A stretch of 64,000 nt of DNA from NCBI GenBank assembly GCA_022495995.1, contig JAFEMH010000527.1:186001-250000 (forward strand). The letters are read 5' to 3'. Below are positions 21,823-32,814 of this stretch, in pieces (position 1 is the stretch's first letter; every line of letters begins with the position of its first letter). Origin of the DNA: Adenophora triphylla var. japonica. Lineage: Eukaryota; Streptophyta; Magnoliopsida; Asterales; Campanulaceae. The notes under the pieces are model-generated. The model did not search any database. It was not told the DNA's origin and was given only the letters and a program-made list of their open reading frames with translations. The translations under genes were made by a program, and so were the position numbers.

Positions 21823-23405
21823 TCACTCCTTCACTTCAATCAAACTGGGAACCACTTTCTTAGGAGCCTTTCCCTTGGTTGCCGCCTCTGCCAACTCCGC
21901 TTGCGACTTCGTAAATGAAGTTTCCACAATAAAGTCTGCCAACGCTTGCGCCTTAATCACCTTGCGAGATTCATACTTGATATCAAATTTTGTTAATTCA
22001 ATGGACCATTTCAATAGCCTTCCCGCTGTATCTGGCTCTTGGAGAATCTTTCTCAGTGGTGCATCGGTCAAGACTGTTATAGTATGAGCCGTGAAATAGG
22101 CCCTTAATATTCGAGCGGCAATCACCAAGGCGTATGCCAATTTTTCTGCATTGAAGTATCTCGCCTCCACCTCACTTAGTGCCTTAGACACATAGTACAC
22201 TGGCCTCTGAACGTTTCCCTCCTCCTTTACCAAAATAGCGGCAACTCCATAATCAGATGCCCCCATATATACAAATAGCTCATCCCCCTCAATTGGGCTA
22301 CACAACAATGGCGGCTTCCTAAGATAACTCTTCATTTGCTCAAACGCCTCATTACACTCCTCACTCCATGAGAATTTCTGTCCCCCTTTCAAGACCTTGA
22401 AAAATGGTAAAGACCTTTCAGCTGACCTGGATATAAAACGCCCCAAGGCAATGATTCTTCCATTCAAGCGCTGAATCTCGCGGATTGTTTTCGGCAGCGA
22501 CATGTCAAGCAAAGCCTATATATTTTTTGGGTTGGCCTCTATTCCCCTTCTATTCACAAGAAATCCCAAAAAAATTCCCGCCGTGACCCCAAAAGTACAT
22601 TTGTTGGAATTTAACTTCATCGAATTCTTTCTCAAGTAATTGAATGTCTTTGCGAGATCAACAAGGTGGTCGCCATCCTTTGTTTTAATCTCCATATCAT
22701 CAATGTAACCTTCCACATTCCTCCCAATCTGCGACTTAAAAACTTCATTGACCATACGGTCTTATGTCTCTCAGCGTTCTTTAACCCAAACGACATCATT
22801 TTATAATAAAAAATTCCCATTAGCATTCTCAACGCAGTTTTCGCCTTATCTTCCTCTGCCATTTTTATCTGATGATAGCCCGAATATGCGTCAATGAAGC
22901 TAAACACCTTATGCCCTGCTATGGAGTCCACTAATTTATCAATCTTCGGCAAAGGATAACAATCCTTGGGGCATGCCAAATTCAGATCTGTAATGTATTT
23001 GCACATCCTCCATTTCTTGTTTGCCTTTAACACCATCACCGGGCAAGCCAACCAGATTGGGTATTGAATTTCCTCTATGATTCCCGCCTTTAGTAATTTT
23101 TTGACCTCCTCCAACACTACTGTCTTTTCTTTTTCCGCCGACAAATATCTAACTTTCTGTTTGAACGGCTCTACATTTAGATCGACATTTAGACAATGCA
23201 TGGCGACATTCTCATCTACTCCTCTCATGTTCTCAGGTTGCCAATCAAATACATCCAAACTTTGCTTTAGAAAAGCAATCAACCACCCTTCTCTCTCCTC
23301 CTTTGACAATTGTTTCCCGATTTTTATCTTCTGTTCAGGGAAACTATTATTAATCTCCACTTCTTCCAACTCCTACAAAGGCTGAATATCTGTTTCATCT
23401 CTCAC
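21823..23405 (-). pseudogene. Reverse transcriptase and RNase H of gypsy D
   Basis: The RT begins near 23369 with LSKEEREGWLIAFL and DVFDWQPENMRGV. It then has LNLACPKDCYPLPKID, FSFIDAYSGYHQIKM and a frameshift near 22760. The catalytic segment reads YIDDMEIKTKDGDHL (22516-22755). A stop after NPKNI leads to the connection and first RNase H at 21823-22512 (RRPVYYVSKALSEVEARY-like and LLKWSIELTKFDI). Motifs are close to those of gypsy C in the same region. The YIDD core is intact but the gene is split in at least three places. Confidence 0.87.
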
Positions 23406-24505
23406 TTATCGAGTATACACTTCTATTCTCTTCCTTTTCTTGCCACTGGCGAGAAGCTCCTCGTCATTCTTTGGCAACACTTTCTCTGGGGGCTGCCCAT
23501 CTAAAGTCTCAACTTCTATTTCCTCACACTCTTCAACCTCCTCTATTCTAGGCTCTTCCATTTGCACAAGCCTAACAGCTCTTACATAATTCCAATTTGT
23601 GCGAACTAGCTCCATTGACAAATTCATCTCGCCAACACCCTCTGGCTCTCCTTGCTCAATCACCTCTTTCGCTTCCCGCCTCTCATCAGTGTCCATTTTT
23701 TCTCCTTCTGACTCTCTGGTTGTCGCCACTGCTATGATTGCCAAATTATTTCTCATACTTTCCATTTCCACCCAATCCATTTCTTACTCCAAAGTGGTAA
23801 TCATATTAATGTGCAGTGGGCGAGCTACTAACTTTGTGGTCAAAAAGCTGGTGCTTGCCGCCTTCCCTTTCTGCATCTCTCTCTTCTTTCTTATGACAGT
23901 GATTGCCTTACTTTTTACACATCCAATTCCATTAGGAGTGGGGTACTTCACCCTTTGATGGGGAATGGATTCAACCATATCAAAGCTTTGCATGAATGGA
24001 ATCCCCGCTATGACATTATATGGAGATACTAAGTCAATCACCATAAATTCTACTGTGCGAGTTCTTGTAAACCTTCCTTCCCCAATCTCCACGGCCAAAG
24101 CAATTATTCCCTTAACTCTCACAGTGTGGTTCATGAAGCCTTACAGGAAAAAATTATAGGGAATCTAATTTGCCTCAGTATAATTCATCCTCTTAAAAGC
24201 ATCATAGTACAGGATGTTGCGGCTTGCCCAAGAATCTACCGACACTCGTTGAACAATGTTATTTCCTGGATAGATTGTGATTACTACTGGCTGGCTTCCA
24301 TGACTAGCTGTTACCGCTAATTCCCTCCTTGAAAAGGTTATTACCCTATCCTCATTAGGCGGGTACTCCGACACGTTAAAACTATGCGACAAAGTCATGA
24401 TTTGATTGTCGAGTTGAGAGATGCTTGGGGTTGGATCTTGGATAACGTCTATTAGATTTTTCTCATCTCGCGCCACCTGCCCTCCTTCCTTCTCAACATA
24501 CTCTC
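23406..24505 (-). pseudogene. Protease and spacer of gypsy D
   Basis: The protease at about 23784-24476 has VQRVSVDSWASRNILYYDAF, where Tat proteases have VDxGSS. The glycine of the active site has become tryptophan or is shifted, so catalysis is doubtful. A stop near 24163 splits it. The second half keeps SPYNVIAGIPFMQSFDM, the usual YN-I-GRP-like motif. An acidic spacer (23406-23780) with a Glu-rich stretch leads to RT. E is inserted a few bases upstream, at 24510/40731. Confidence 0.78.
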
Positions 24506-25194
24506 CTAGGTGTGAATGTGGTGCCCAAATTTTGTGTTGGATTCACGCGAGTTTGAAGACATCCGAGTTATTTGAAAAACGGAGTCGCCACGCCATTTTG
24601 ATTACCTCAAAACTTTGAAAAAAAGGTTTTACTTGGGTTCGCAGGTTAAGTTACCCCTTGGGAAGAACGTTTGGCGTTCACCCAAAGTGCCTTGCCGGAG
24701 CAAGTCTCCCAAGATTTCATTAATCGTGCTTGCTTGCGTGCTTTCTTGTGTGCATGTGTTTGAAAATAAGGGGGGAATGTCCCAAGTCGTCTTCCGGACG
24801 TACAAACCATTTATTGGTTGTCGCTCGGGATTCCTTGGAATTTTATGTATTTGGGATTATGATCCCTTCCTCATCTTATGACTTGTGATCATCGCATTTT
24901 AACCTCGGGACCCTCGGGACTTGCGTGATCGAGAGAATGACTCTCTTTTGGTCAAAGATGAGGTTCTTTAGGAAAGGAGGGTCCTTAGCCCATCGATCCT
25001 ACGCTTTAAGACGGTCGAGCTCGTATAGAGGCTTCATACTCTTTCTTAAGCGATAATCGGAGATATAGGGTTCAAGGTATCCCTTTCTAAAGAAATATGG
25101 AACCTTTAATGGAAGGAACGATGTAAAGATAGGATCTTTTACACCGGTCCGTTCCAAGGTTGGGGGAAAGGGGGAAATGCATGATGAAAAATGA

Positions 25195-25545
25195 CACTTT
25201 AATGAAAAGATGACATTTTTGGGTTGCAAATGATGCACTTAGTTTAAAGAAATAATCTTTATTGCAAATGATTCATAAAGATTTGATTTTTATGCAAATG
25301 ATGCATTTTTGTTGAAAAAATTGGCATTCATTATGCAAATGATGCATAAAGATTGCATTTTGAAAAGCATATGATGCTAGTTTATGGTAAAGACATGGTC
25401 TTTAAAGCAAATGATGCTTGAACAAGGGGTTTTGAATGCAAAGGATGCATTTTTATTGAAAAGATTGGATTTTTATATGCAAATGATGCATAAAAATGAC
25501 ATTTTTATTTGAAAATGGGAGTTTTAGGTGCAAAGGATGCACCTT
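25195..25545. repeat. Array of ATGCAAATGATGCAT-like motifs in the E LTR
   Basis: About ten copies of GCAAATGATGC or GCAAAGGATGC occur at irregular 25-60 bp spacing, many as near-palindromes ATGCAAATGATGCAT. The right LTR has the same array at about 39700-40050, and one more copy lies in the leader near 38715. Relative to the TATA box the array is in transcribed R/U5. Confidence 0.75.
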
Positions 25546-25916
25546 TATGAAAAAAGACTATATTTTTATGACAAATGAGGTCTTAATGCATGCAAAAGGG
25601 AAAGGGGGTGATAAAGATGTGATCTTTAACTATGAATGCCAAGTCCCAAGCAAGATATATGAATGCAATGAGCAAGTATATCAATTAAAAGCAAGGTTAG
25701 GGCGTGCGAGGTTACCAATTGCTTCCTTTGCTTCTTTGGTTGGAGCTAGGAGGAGAGATTGGTCTTGGATCTTCAAGGAGGAGGGAGGGAGCTTCTTGGC
25801 CTTCTTCTTCACCTTCTTGAGCCTTCACCAATATTCTTCACGTCTTGGGAGTGACTGAGTGTATTGCTATGGATTGTGTGTATTGTTGTTGTTTTGAAAT
25901 GGGTAGAGGAGGGCTC

Positions 25917-25989
25917 TATTTATAGGCAGTCTGGATAAGGCTAATGAAGCCGTGCGGCCAGAGACCTTGGGCTAATGCAGCCGTGCGGG
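25917..25989 (-). promoter_or_regulatory. Core promoter of the E LTR with paired GCCGTGCGG sites
   Basis: On the minus strand TATAAATA (25924-25917) lies 24 bp downstream of GCCGCACGGC (25958-25949). A second site lies at 25989-25980. The same arrangement is in the other LTR at 40419-40491. The plus-strand reading AATGAAGCCGTGCGGC recurs upstream of the antisense modules. Confidence 0.65.
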
Positions 25990-26228
25990 CTTATCCACAA
26001 TGACTCAGCATTCTAGAACCATGCAAGGTGGCATTATTCTAGAACCTTCTTCCTAATTAAGAAAAACGTGTTTCTTAATTAGGAAGGCTCCCTTCAGCCC
26101 TTAATTTAATTTGGGACTGTTCCAGAACATTTCCGGAACACTAGGAAGGTCCGGGGAATTACCGGGAAACTTACCGAAATTGCCGGAAAATTTAACCGGA
26201 AGGCATGAGCCAGATTTGGGTACTTACA

Positions 26229-26851
26229 GAAGCCCCTCGGCAACGTCACTTGCAAGGCGAGTGGGGTTGTCGATAGAAAAGGATCCGATCTGGCGAATGC
26301 CGAGACGGATTGGGTGACCAAGACGGTCAAGTGGCTGAACCTTTTGGAAGGCTACCTACGTATCCCGGAGGAATCAAGCCAGGCCGTAGTTCGGAATTAG
26401 GATCCGCTGGGGGAGGAAGAAGAGAAACTGGTCTCTTGCTGGGAAAAAGAAGAGAAAATGACCTAGGAGGTCAAGCAATTGATCCTACTGGGGATATGCT
26501 AGGAGTGACCAAGGTGGTCGGATATCTGAACTTCTATGAGGGGCTGCTTTATCACTGAGGAGTGACAAAGAAACAGGGTGACCAAAGTGGTCGAATGGCT
26601 GGACCTTTTATAAAAGGCTACCTACGTATCCCGGAGGAATCAAGCCTTGATCGTAGTTCAAGCATCACTAGATTGTTAGGAACGATGTCTAGGATTCTTG
26701 AGATTTTGACAATTAATGGAGGCTGTCACCTGATTGAAACTAGAGCTTACGTCACTATCAAGTGGATAGAGGTAGCTAGAGTTTGGTGAACTTGAGCATA
26801 CGTCTCAATCTCTTTCGAATCAGAGATATGGGTTGCCAAAGTTTGAATGAT
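26229..26851. other. 3' untranslated region of gypsy E with repeated TACGTATCCCGGAGGAATC motif
   Basis: No coding sequence. The segment GACCTTTT-AAAGGCTACCTACGTATCCCGGAGG occurs near 26335-26385 and again near 26598-26645, with a third partial copy near 26505. A diverged GCTGCCTACGTTTCCC version lies near 32533. Such 'CTACGTATCCC' blocks are common in Tat/Ogre relatives. Confidence 0.6.
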
Positions 26852-27330
26852 TTAAGCATACGTCACTATTCGGGATAGAGGTAGCTTAAGTTGATAGAAA
26901 CTTAGCATACGTCACTATTCTGGATAGAGGTAGCTTAAGTTGAGAGAAACTTAAGCGTACGTCACTATTCTGGATAGAGGTAGCTTAAGTTGAGAGAAAC
27001 TTGAGCGTACGTCACTATTCTGGATAGAGGTAGCTTAAGTTGATAGAAACTTAGCATACGTCACTATTCTGGATAGAGGTAGCTTAAGTTGATAGAAACT
27101 TAGCATACGTCACTATTCGGGATAGAGGTAGCTTAAGTTGAGAGAAACTTGAGCGTACGTCACTATTCTGGATAGAGGTAGCTTAAGTTGATAGAAACTT
27201 AGCATACGTCACTATTCTGGATAGAGGTAGCTTAAGTTGATAGAAACTTAGCATACGTCACTATTCTGGATAGAGGTAGCTTAAGTTGATAGAAACTTAG
27301 CATACGTCACTATTCGGGATAGAGGTAGGC
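26852..27330 (+). repeat. 49/50-bp minisatellite in gypsy E
   Basis: Ten units, anchored by CGTCACTATTC at 26861, 26910, 26960, 27010, 27059, 27108, 27158, 27207, 27256 and 27305. Two variants are mixed: 49-bp units with GATAGAAACTTAGCAT and 50-bp units with GAGAGAAACTTGAGCGT. Tandem repeats in the 3' untranslated region are known in Ogre elements. Confidence 0.93.
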
Positions 27331-27543
27331 TCAGTTTAGAGTTTTGACAATTCGGAGGTTGTCACCTAGCGTTATCCCGTTATAACGGAATTAACGGAGG
27401 CGACTGGGAATAGAGCTTGATTGCTAAAGAGATAAGGGATATTTTCTGAAAAAGATGTTATCTTGGTTAAAAGATAACGGAAATTGCATGCCCAAGTGGA
27501 AGGTCCAGGGGCAGGATTGTAATTTCTGCTCAGAGCGAATGAA

Positions 27544-27612
27544 GCCGCCCGGCATGAGATGGAGAAAAAGGAGCCGTACGGCTAGAGACCTGTTTTTTCC
27601 AGATTATTTAAA
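27544..27612 (+). promoter_or_regulatory. Palindromic block and TATA-like box upstream of the PMD module
   Basis: GCCGCCCGGC (27544-27553) and the perfect palindrome GCCGTACGGC (27573-27582) lie 29 bp apart. TATTTAAA (27605-27612) begins 22 bp after the second. The shared wider text GCCGTRCGGCYAGAGACCT also occurs in the E LTR. The module's ATG is at 27728. Confidence 0.55.
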
Positions 27613-27727
27613 ACAGGTTTGAACGGGCATTGGGCATTATTGCCGCCCAAGAACTGCCGAGGAAGAGAGAGAGAAAGGAGAGAATTTCTTCAAAATTCTT
27701 CAATTCCCTTTGCTTCTATCGATTGGA

Positions 27728-30306
27728 ATGGATCCGGAGGGCAATCCCATACCGAGGCAAGCAAGAAGGAACATCTCCGCGGCTGCGAGAAGGAGGAGAA
27801 AGGAGCTCGTTCGGACGGAGAGGAAGTATGACTTCCTTACGCCTCCATCGAAGCTTTACCTGGGGAGAAGGGAGCATAAATCAACGAACCCGCGATCGGT
27901 TGGGGTAAGCATTCTCATTTTGCTCAAATTCGATGATTTTGCTTGAATTTTGAATGATTTAGGGCTTGACCCAAATTTTAGGAATTTTGAATGATTTTTT
28001 GAATGATTTTGAGATGCATGAACAACCTATAAGGCTAAGAATATGCATGTGCAACTTATTTGATGAAAATTATGAGAATGACTCACTTTTTTCTCGCAAA
28101 ATGAAGTAAGAATGAGAATTTTCAAAATATGAGACGGAGTTCTTGCCTTGTGCTAGAACTAGGTCAAAATTCTGATTTTCAATGAGAAAACATGATTTTG
28201 GAAGATGAAAATGATTCATGCATGCCATTTCTGAAAGAATAATGCTTATGTGCAAAGAATTGTGAAAATTGTGATTTTGTGTTTTAGGAAAGCAATGGGA
28301 CTTGACATGACGCGTTTCAAGTGATGAAAGGCGCTTTTTTGATGCAAATAATGCTAGAAAAACTTTTGTGAATGCTTTTCTTTTGAAAATAGGTGCGCTT
28401 TTGTGAATATATGCATGCTTTTGAAAATGATGAAGGACTGACACTTCTTTTTTGTGCTTGTCTACAGGAGAACAAGTCTAGAGGACCATCGGAGATAGCA
28501 GTTAAGCTTTGGCAGAGGATGCCGGATTTTGAGAAGAATGGGGTGAACCCCAAGAATTTGGTGAGGGCTACCGGTCTGGATGCGTTTGTAGAGGCCATCG
28601 GCAGGGGTGTTCACATCACCTCTAAGAGCAAGGGCTTGGTCCAGGCCCTTTCTGAGTTCTGGTGGGATAGTACCCATAGCTTTCACCTGAGCTGGGGAGA
28701 GCTGACAGTGACTCCTGCCGACTTCACAGCTATTACTGGCCTACGTTCACCGGAGGCCCGTGACTTGGAGAGACCACATTACAGCTCGAGGAATTCCAGG
28801 CTTTGGTCGGGTTTGAGCTGATTCCCAAGGGCTGGGATGGAGACGCGGAACGTCGAGGTGGCAGTTCGGACTTGCATGCAGAACTTTGCTGCTAATGATG
28901 TGATCGCCCCAGCTGGCTAGAGCAATCATATGGTTGATGCTATCAGTCACTATCTTTGCTAATTACGGGACGCCGGCCATGACTTGCCTCCTCGACTCTT
29001 TGGAGGATGTTGATGGGATAGGGACGGTCTCTTGGGGAGAGGCCGGATTGGCGGAGTTGTACTTCTCGTTGGACATGTACAGCCGTAACAAGGCTGCCTC
29101 CATGGACTGCTTCTCATTTGCCCTTGAGGTAGTCTCCTCCCTTTTTCTTTTCTCTTTTCCTGTCTTGAGACTTTTATGAGAGAGAGAATGACCCTTTTGA
29201 TGTTTTGAACATGCAGGCCTGGTTTTGTGAGGTGATCGGGTTCTTCCCTTGGAACCAGCAGAGTGATGTCACCATCTTCCCTGCTATGGTTATTTGGAGG
29301 GGAGATGCGAGGGATAAATTCACGGGAAGACCCGGATCACTTTCGACTACAAAATGGTGAGGCCAGTCATCAACAGGGATGGACATGACAGAGTGGACTT
29401 CTACCCTTGGGGCAGGTATCCGGAGATCTTGCTTTGGGAGATGCCATTGATGTGACGAGGGCAGAGGAGGTGGCTCACCTGGGCTGACATGTGATGTCAT
29501 TTACTTGGGGGACCGTTTCTCGAGGCGCATGGCCATGTCCCTCCATTGGACGCCATTACTCCACGATCCTCCAGGCACGGATGCTACGGCCCAGGGATTG
29601 GCCAGAGGATGAGATAGCGAGGTACCGAGCGCAGGCGTGGCTGCGGAGAGTACTTTGACATGGACACCCCTACGCCGTGTTTGTGGAGCGGCGCCTGAGG
29701 ACGCCACAGAAGCTAGTGAAGCTAGCGGTCACTCGGGGATATGGGGAGGATGAGCCCTGCGACCCGCCGATCCCTCCTGCGCATTTGTCCTATGTGGTCC
29801 ATGGAGTGCCGAGGAGGATGAGGATACCTGTCCCCGATGCTAGGGAGCCCTAGTACACCTTGCCGCCTGATAGCACTGTAAGTATACTCTTAGGGTCTTA
29901 TTCCCTTTTTAGCTTTCAGATTTTCTGCTTTTGCAATTTTCTGAGATTTTTCTGAGATTTTTCTGAGATTTTCTCTTCTTTTCTCAGGTTCCAGCTCGCA
30001 CTTACGATAGGCTGGTCAGGCAGAATAGGGGCTGGAAGGACATGTGTCGGTCTCTTCTGAGGAAGCTGGCCTGCGCTTCGAAGGCGGCAGCGGATGCACG
30101 GGAGCCTGGGCGCAAGAGACGGCACGTCGGGGCACAACGTCTACCTCATCGGCCTCGGAGTACTCTTCCAGTGCCATGCCTCGGGGCGGGGACCCAACGC
30201 CGGACATTCTGGAGAGCACTGGGCCGAGTACGGGCACGATAATGTCCATTTGTCAGATGTGAGCGACCAGGAGGACTTGATGGGGAGGCTAGCATCTATG
30301 AGCTGA
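27728..30306 (+). pseudogene. Plant mobile domain (PMD) gene-like module, antisense in gypsy E
   Basis: Exon 1 (27728-27904) starts MDPEGNPIPRQARR and ends at a GTAAGC donor. A pyrimidine-rich acceptor (TTGTCTACAG) opens exon 2 at 28468 in phase. Exon 2 has LSEFWWDSTHSFHLSWGEL and TPADFTAITGLR, the PMD signature of plant MAIN-like proteins. Frame changes near 28780-28930 break it. Exon-like sequence to 29128 (LYFSLDMYSRNKAASMDC) is spliced by GT-AG at 29129-29216 to WFCEVIGFFPWN. Another intron fits 29878-29987. The last exon is Ser/Pro/Arg-rich. PMD proteins act in gene silencing and meristem function in plants; mobile copies occur in transposons. It lies opposite to pol. Probably not fully coding. 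Confidence 0.72.
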
Positions 30307-30598
30307 GCAGCGATGAGGAGGAAGAAAAATCTGAGGCCTAGGAGGTCTCTAGGATAGATTTGGAACGAAAACAAACAATGAACAATTTTTATGCACACTT
30401 TGTTTATTTTTTGCTTTATTTGGGCGCCGATGGGGCGAAAACATTGTATTTACATTTTATTTACTTTTCTAATTTATGCTTTTTCAATTTGCATATTATC
30501 TGAGCCTTGGGGCGACTTTTTTGCTTGGAATTGGGGCTGAAACTGGGCCAAAATGATTTATAATGGTATATAAATGCTTGAATGGCTTCTTGAGGGAA

Positions 30599-30653
30599 AA
30601 TGAAGCCGTGCGGCTTACAGTTCTGTCTGAGCTGGTTATTTTCTGAATAAAAG
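30599..30653 (+). promoter_or_regulatory. GCCGTGCGGC block and TATA-like box upstream of the DUF7745 module
   Basis: AATGAAGCCGTGCGGC (30599-30614) is identical over 16 bases to the plus-strand reading of the E LTR at 25943-25958. An A/T-rich TGAATAAAAG follows at 30644-30653. The coding start of the next module is about 100 bp further. Confidence 0.5.
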
Positions 30654-30754
30654 CAAGGCTTGGCCATTTCATTTCATTTTCACTCTAGACTTGTCCCAAT
30701 TGTTCCCAGAGCATATTTTGGACCTAAAAGCACCATCTTTGAACACTTTGCGAT

Positions 30755-31886
30755 GGAGAAGCCCGTCAGATTGCAAAGGGGAAGCGAGACCATTTTCTAT
30801 CCGGTCTTCAATCTTGGGCGAGACATAACTTCCAAAATCACAAGGGACTGCTTGATTCTTCCTTCAAGATCAAGTCTTTATGGCATTTGAGGGATCTCCC
30901 GCCCGATTGGGACCTGTTGAGAGCCGCAGCAAAGTTCTGGGACGTCCGGAGACATGTTTACTGCTTTTCTTACAACAAAATTGTCCCAACGTACGAAGAC
31001 TTCAGAGCCTTGATTGGGGGTCCCGAGACTGAGGCTATATCTATTCCGCTGATCGGAGACGTGCCGGTGACGGTAAAGCTTGCATCTTTTCTGCAGATTC
31101 CTTTGGGAGAGGCTGAGAGGATGATGGTAGCCCCGGATAGGATTGACCTTTCTGATATCCCGGGCAGGTTTGGGTCTCCAGATATGGCTGCGACCACGGT
31201 GGCTATGGATGCTTTCATTCTCTGCGTATTCTCTGTTTTGTTCACTGCTGAGTCCGTGGGGATCTGTCATAGTGGCCTCTTGGACATGGTCAGTCACTCC
31301 CAAGACGTGAAGGATATTGTCCCGCTGGTTTTGGGGGAGACTTTGCATGGGATCGACAGGATGGCTCGGGGAGACCATTTCATGAGGTCCGGGAGTCCGG
31401 CTATGTTGACTTTGTGGCTGCAGGAGAGGCTCGGGGCTTTGCCTGGGGCTTTGCCGACTCAGTGCCCTTGGGTGATTTCTCGGAGAGGTGCGCCTGGCGG
31501 CGGGAGCATGGGGTAGCCGGGAGCCGATGATGGCTAGGCTATCCACTGCGGACATCCGTTGGTGGATACCTCATTGGAGGTTGCAGACCAGGAGGATATT
31601 TCAGGAGTCTTATGTTGTGAGGGTTCCGGGATTCTGCTGGTCATCCTTTTATATACCCTGCTTGGTATCCAGGCAGTTTGGGGCTTTACAGGAGCCATTG
31701 AGTGACTGGGAGGACATCCGGACCATGGAGGTGGTGTCATCGGACATGAGGGATCCAGCCAGCTTCTCTTTTTTCTCGAGGGCTTGGACATATGCTGCTT
31801 TCCCACCCAGGGCTATCTTCAGGAGCAGGAAGAGCACCATCTTGACCACTGTCTACTTGGACTGGTACGAGGGGAGATGGGAGTGA
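30755..31886 (+). pseudogene. DUF7745-like module, antisense in gypsy E
   Basis: The main open frame (from about 30760 through 31516) has FKIKSLWHLRDLPPDWDLL, then FWDVRRHVYCF and VPTYEDFRALIGGP, the pattern of plant DUF7745 proteins (FWDP-, F-, PT-EEY-ALL-GP). VTVKLASFLQIPLGE and a hydrophobic segment (AFILCVFSVLFT) follow. After a frame change near 31500 the C-terminal part continues at 31488-31886 (SREPMMARLSTADIRWW, VRVPGFCWSSFYIPC and RQFGALQEPLSDW). The family is plant-specific, of unknown function, and often found near gypsy elements. The ATG is uncertain; one candidate is at 30752-30754 in a neighbouring frame. Opposite strand to pol. Confidence 0.68.
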
Positions 31887-32814
31887 CTCGGGTTATCTTG
31901 GAGGATAGACGTCGAGCTTTATTGGGAGCCGATCGCGACTCGAGTAGGACTCGAGGGAGGCTGAGGCTAAGGCGAGTTGCCATAACCCGGTCAGTGACTT
32001 GGTCGAGATATGGAGGCTCGGTACAAGAGGTTGTCCGAGGTCGCTCCTTTGGCGAGGCTCGAGGGAGGAGGTACGGACTCGTGCTCGGATAGAGAGCGCT
32101 TATTGACACGGGGTTGGTGGAGGCTCCGGTGAGGATACCGTGAGGTCGGAATGAGGGATACCGACATCATAGACAAAAAGAGGAAGAAGACTCGACGGGC
32201 CGAGGAAAAGGGAAGAAGACCAAAGAAGACTTAGCGAATGACGACCGACAAGTCTTTTTCTCAGATTCCCTTATTGCCATTTTGCAAACACATTAATTTA
32301 TTTAGGCATTTTATTGTATTTTAGATCTTTATAGCAGGTTAAGCAGAGTCAAGAGGTAGACCGTGCTTGAACTCATCAAGAAGTTTTTAACTTGTAATGA
32401 ACAAGAAATATAATTTTAGAAATTAGTCAAGACACATTTCATGGAAATTCAAATGTCTTTTTTTTATTGATCAGGACATATTTCATGGAAACTTAATCGT
32501 CCTTTTTATTGTTTAGACCGAACCATATATGGCTGCCTACGTTTCCCTTTTACAAGAAAGGCTAAGGGGCTCAGGTCTACGTAGTTCATTCCGTGAACTA
32601 ATTTTTTTTATGTGCGTACTGTTTTTTGCCTAGACCGCCCTTTTTGGGGTTTTCACCTAGTGGGCATTACTCTTTTTGCACTAAGATTTTTTTTTTTTTT
32701 TTTTTCATGTGCAACCCCGTCTTTTGCCTAGACCGCCCTTTTTGGGGTTTTCAGCCTAGCTGGGTATTACTCTTTTTGCACTCTTTTTTTTTTTTTATTA
32801 TTATTATTTTTTTT
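31887..32814. other. Tail of the DUF7745 module and pyrimidine-rich spacer before pol of E
   Basis: 31887-32240 is Arg/Glu-coding-like and CGAGG-rich, probably the decayed C-terminus of the module. 32626-32810 holds two 98-bp direct repeats with TGCCTAGACCGCCCTTTTTG (starts near 32627 and 32725), each followed by a long T run. A TACGTTTCCC motif near 32540 matches the 26.3-26.6 kb region. Confidence 0.55.

Larger units (their letters stand above)
24511..26228 (-). repeat. 3' LTR of gypsy E
   Basis: 1718 bp, near-identical to 39014-40730. It holds an array of ATGCAAATGATGCAT-like motifs (about 25200-25540), a minus-strand TATA box at 25924-25917 and paired GCCGTGCGG sites at 25949 and 25980. 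An open stretch at 25496-25858 recurs identically in the other LTR and has no recognisable domain. Confidence 0.96.

Noticed and set aside
25496..25858. 120-codon open frame in the E LTR
   Set aside because: It lies in LTR sequence and recurs identically at 39998-40360. No domain is visible, and it overlaps the motif array and the LTR transcribed leader.
26852..27330. CRISPR-like regular repeats
   Set aside because: The units are directly adjacent with no unique spacers, in a plant retrotransposon; it is a minisatellite.
30878..31555. 225-codon frame on the minus strand
   Set aside because: It is the reverse shadow of the DUF7745 module, which has clear family motifs on the plus strand.
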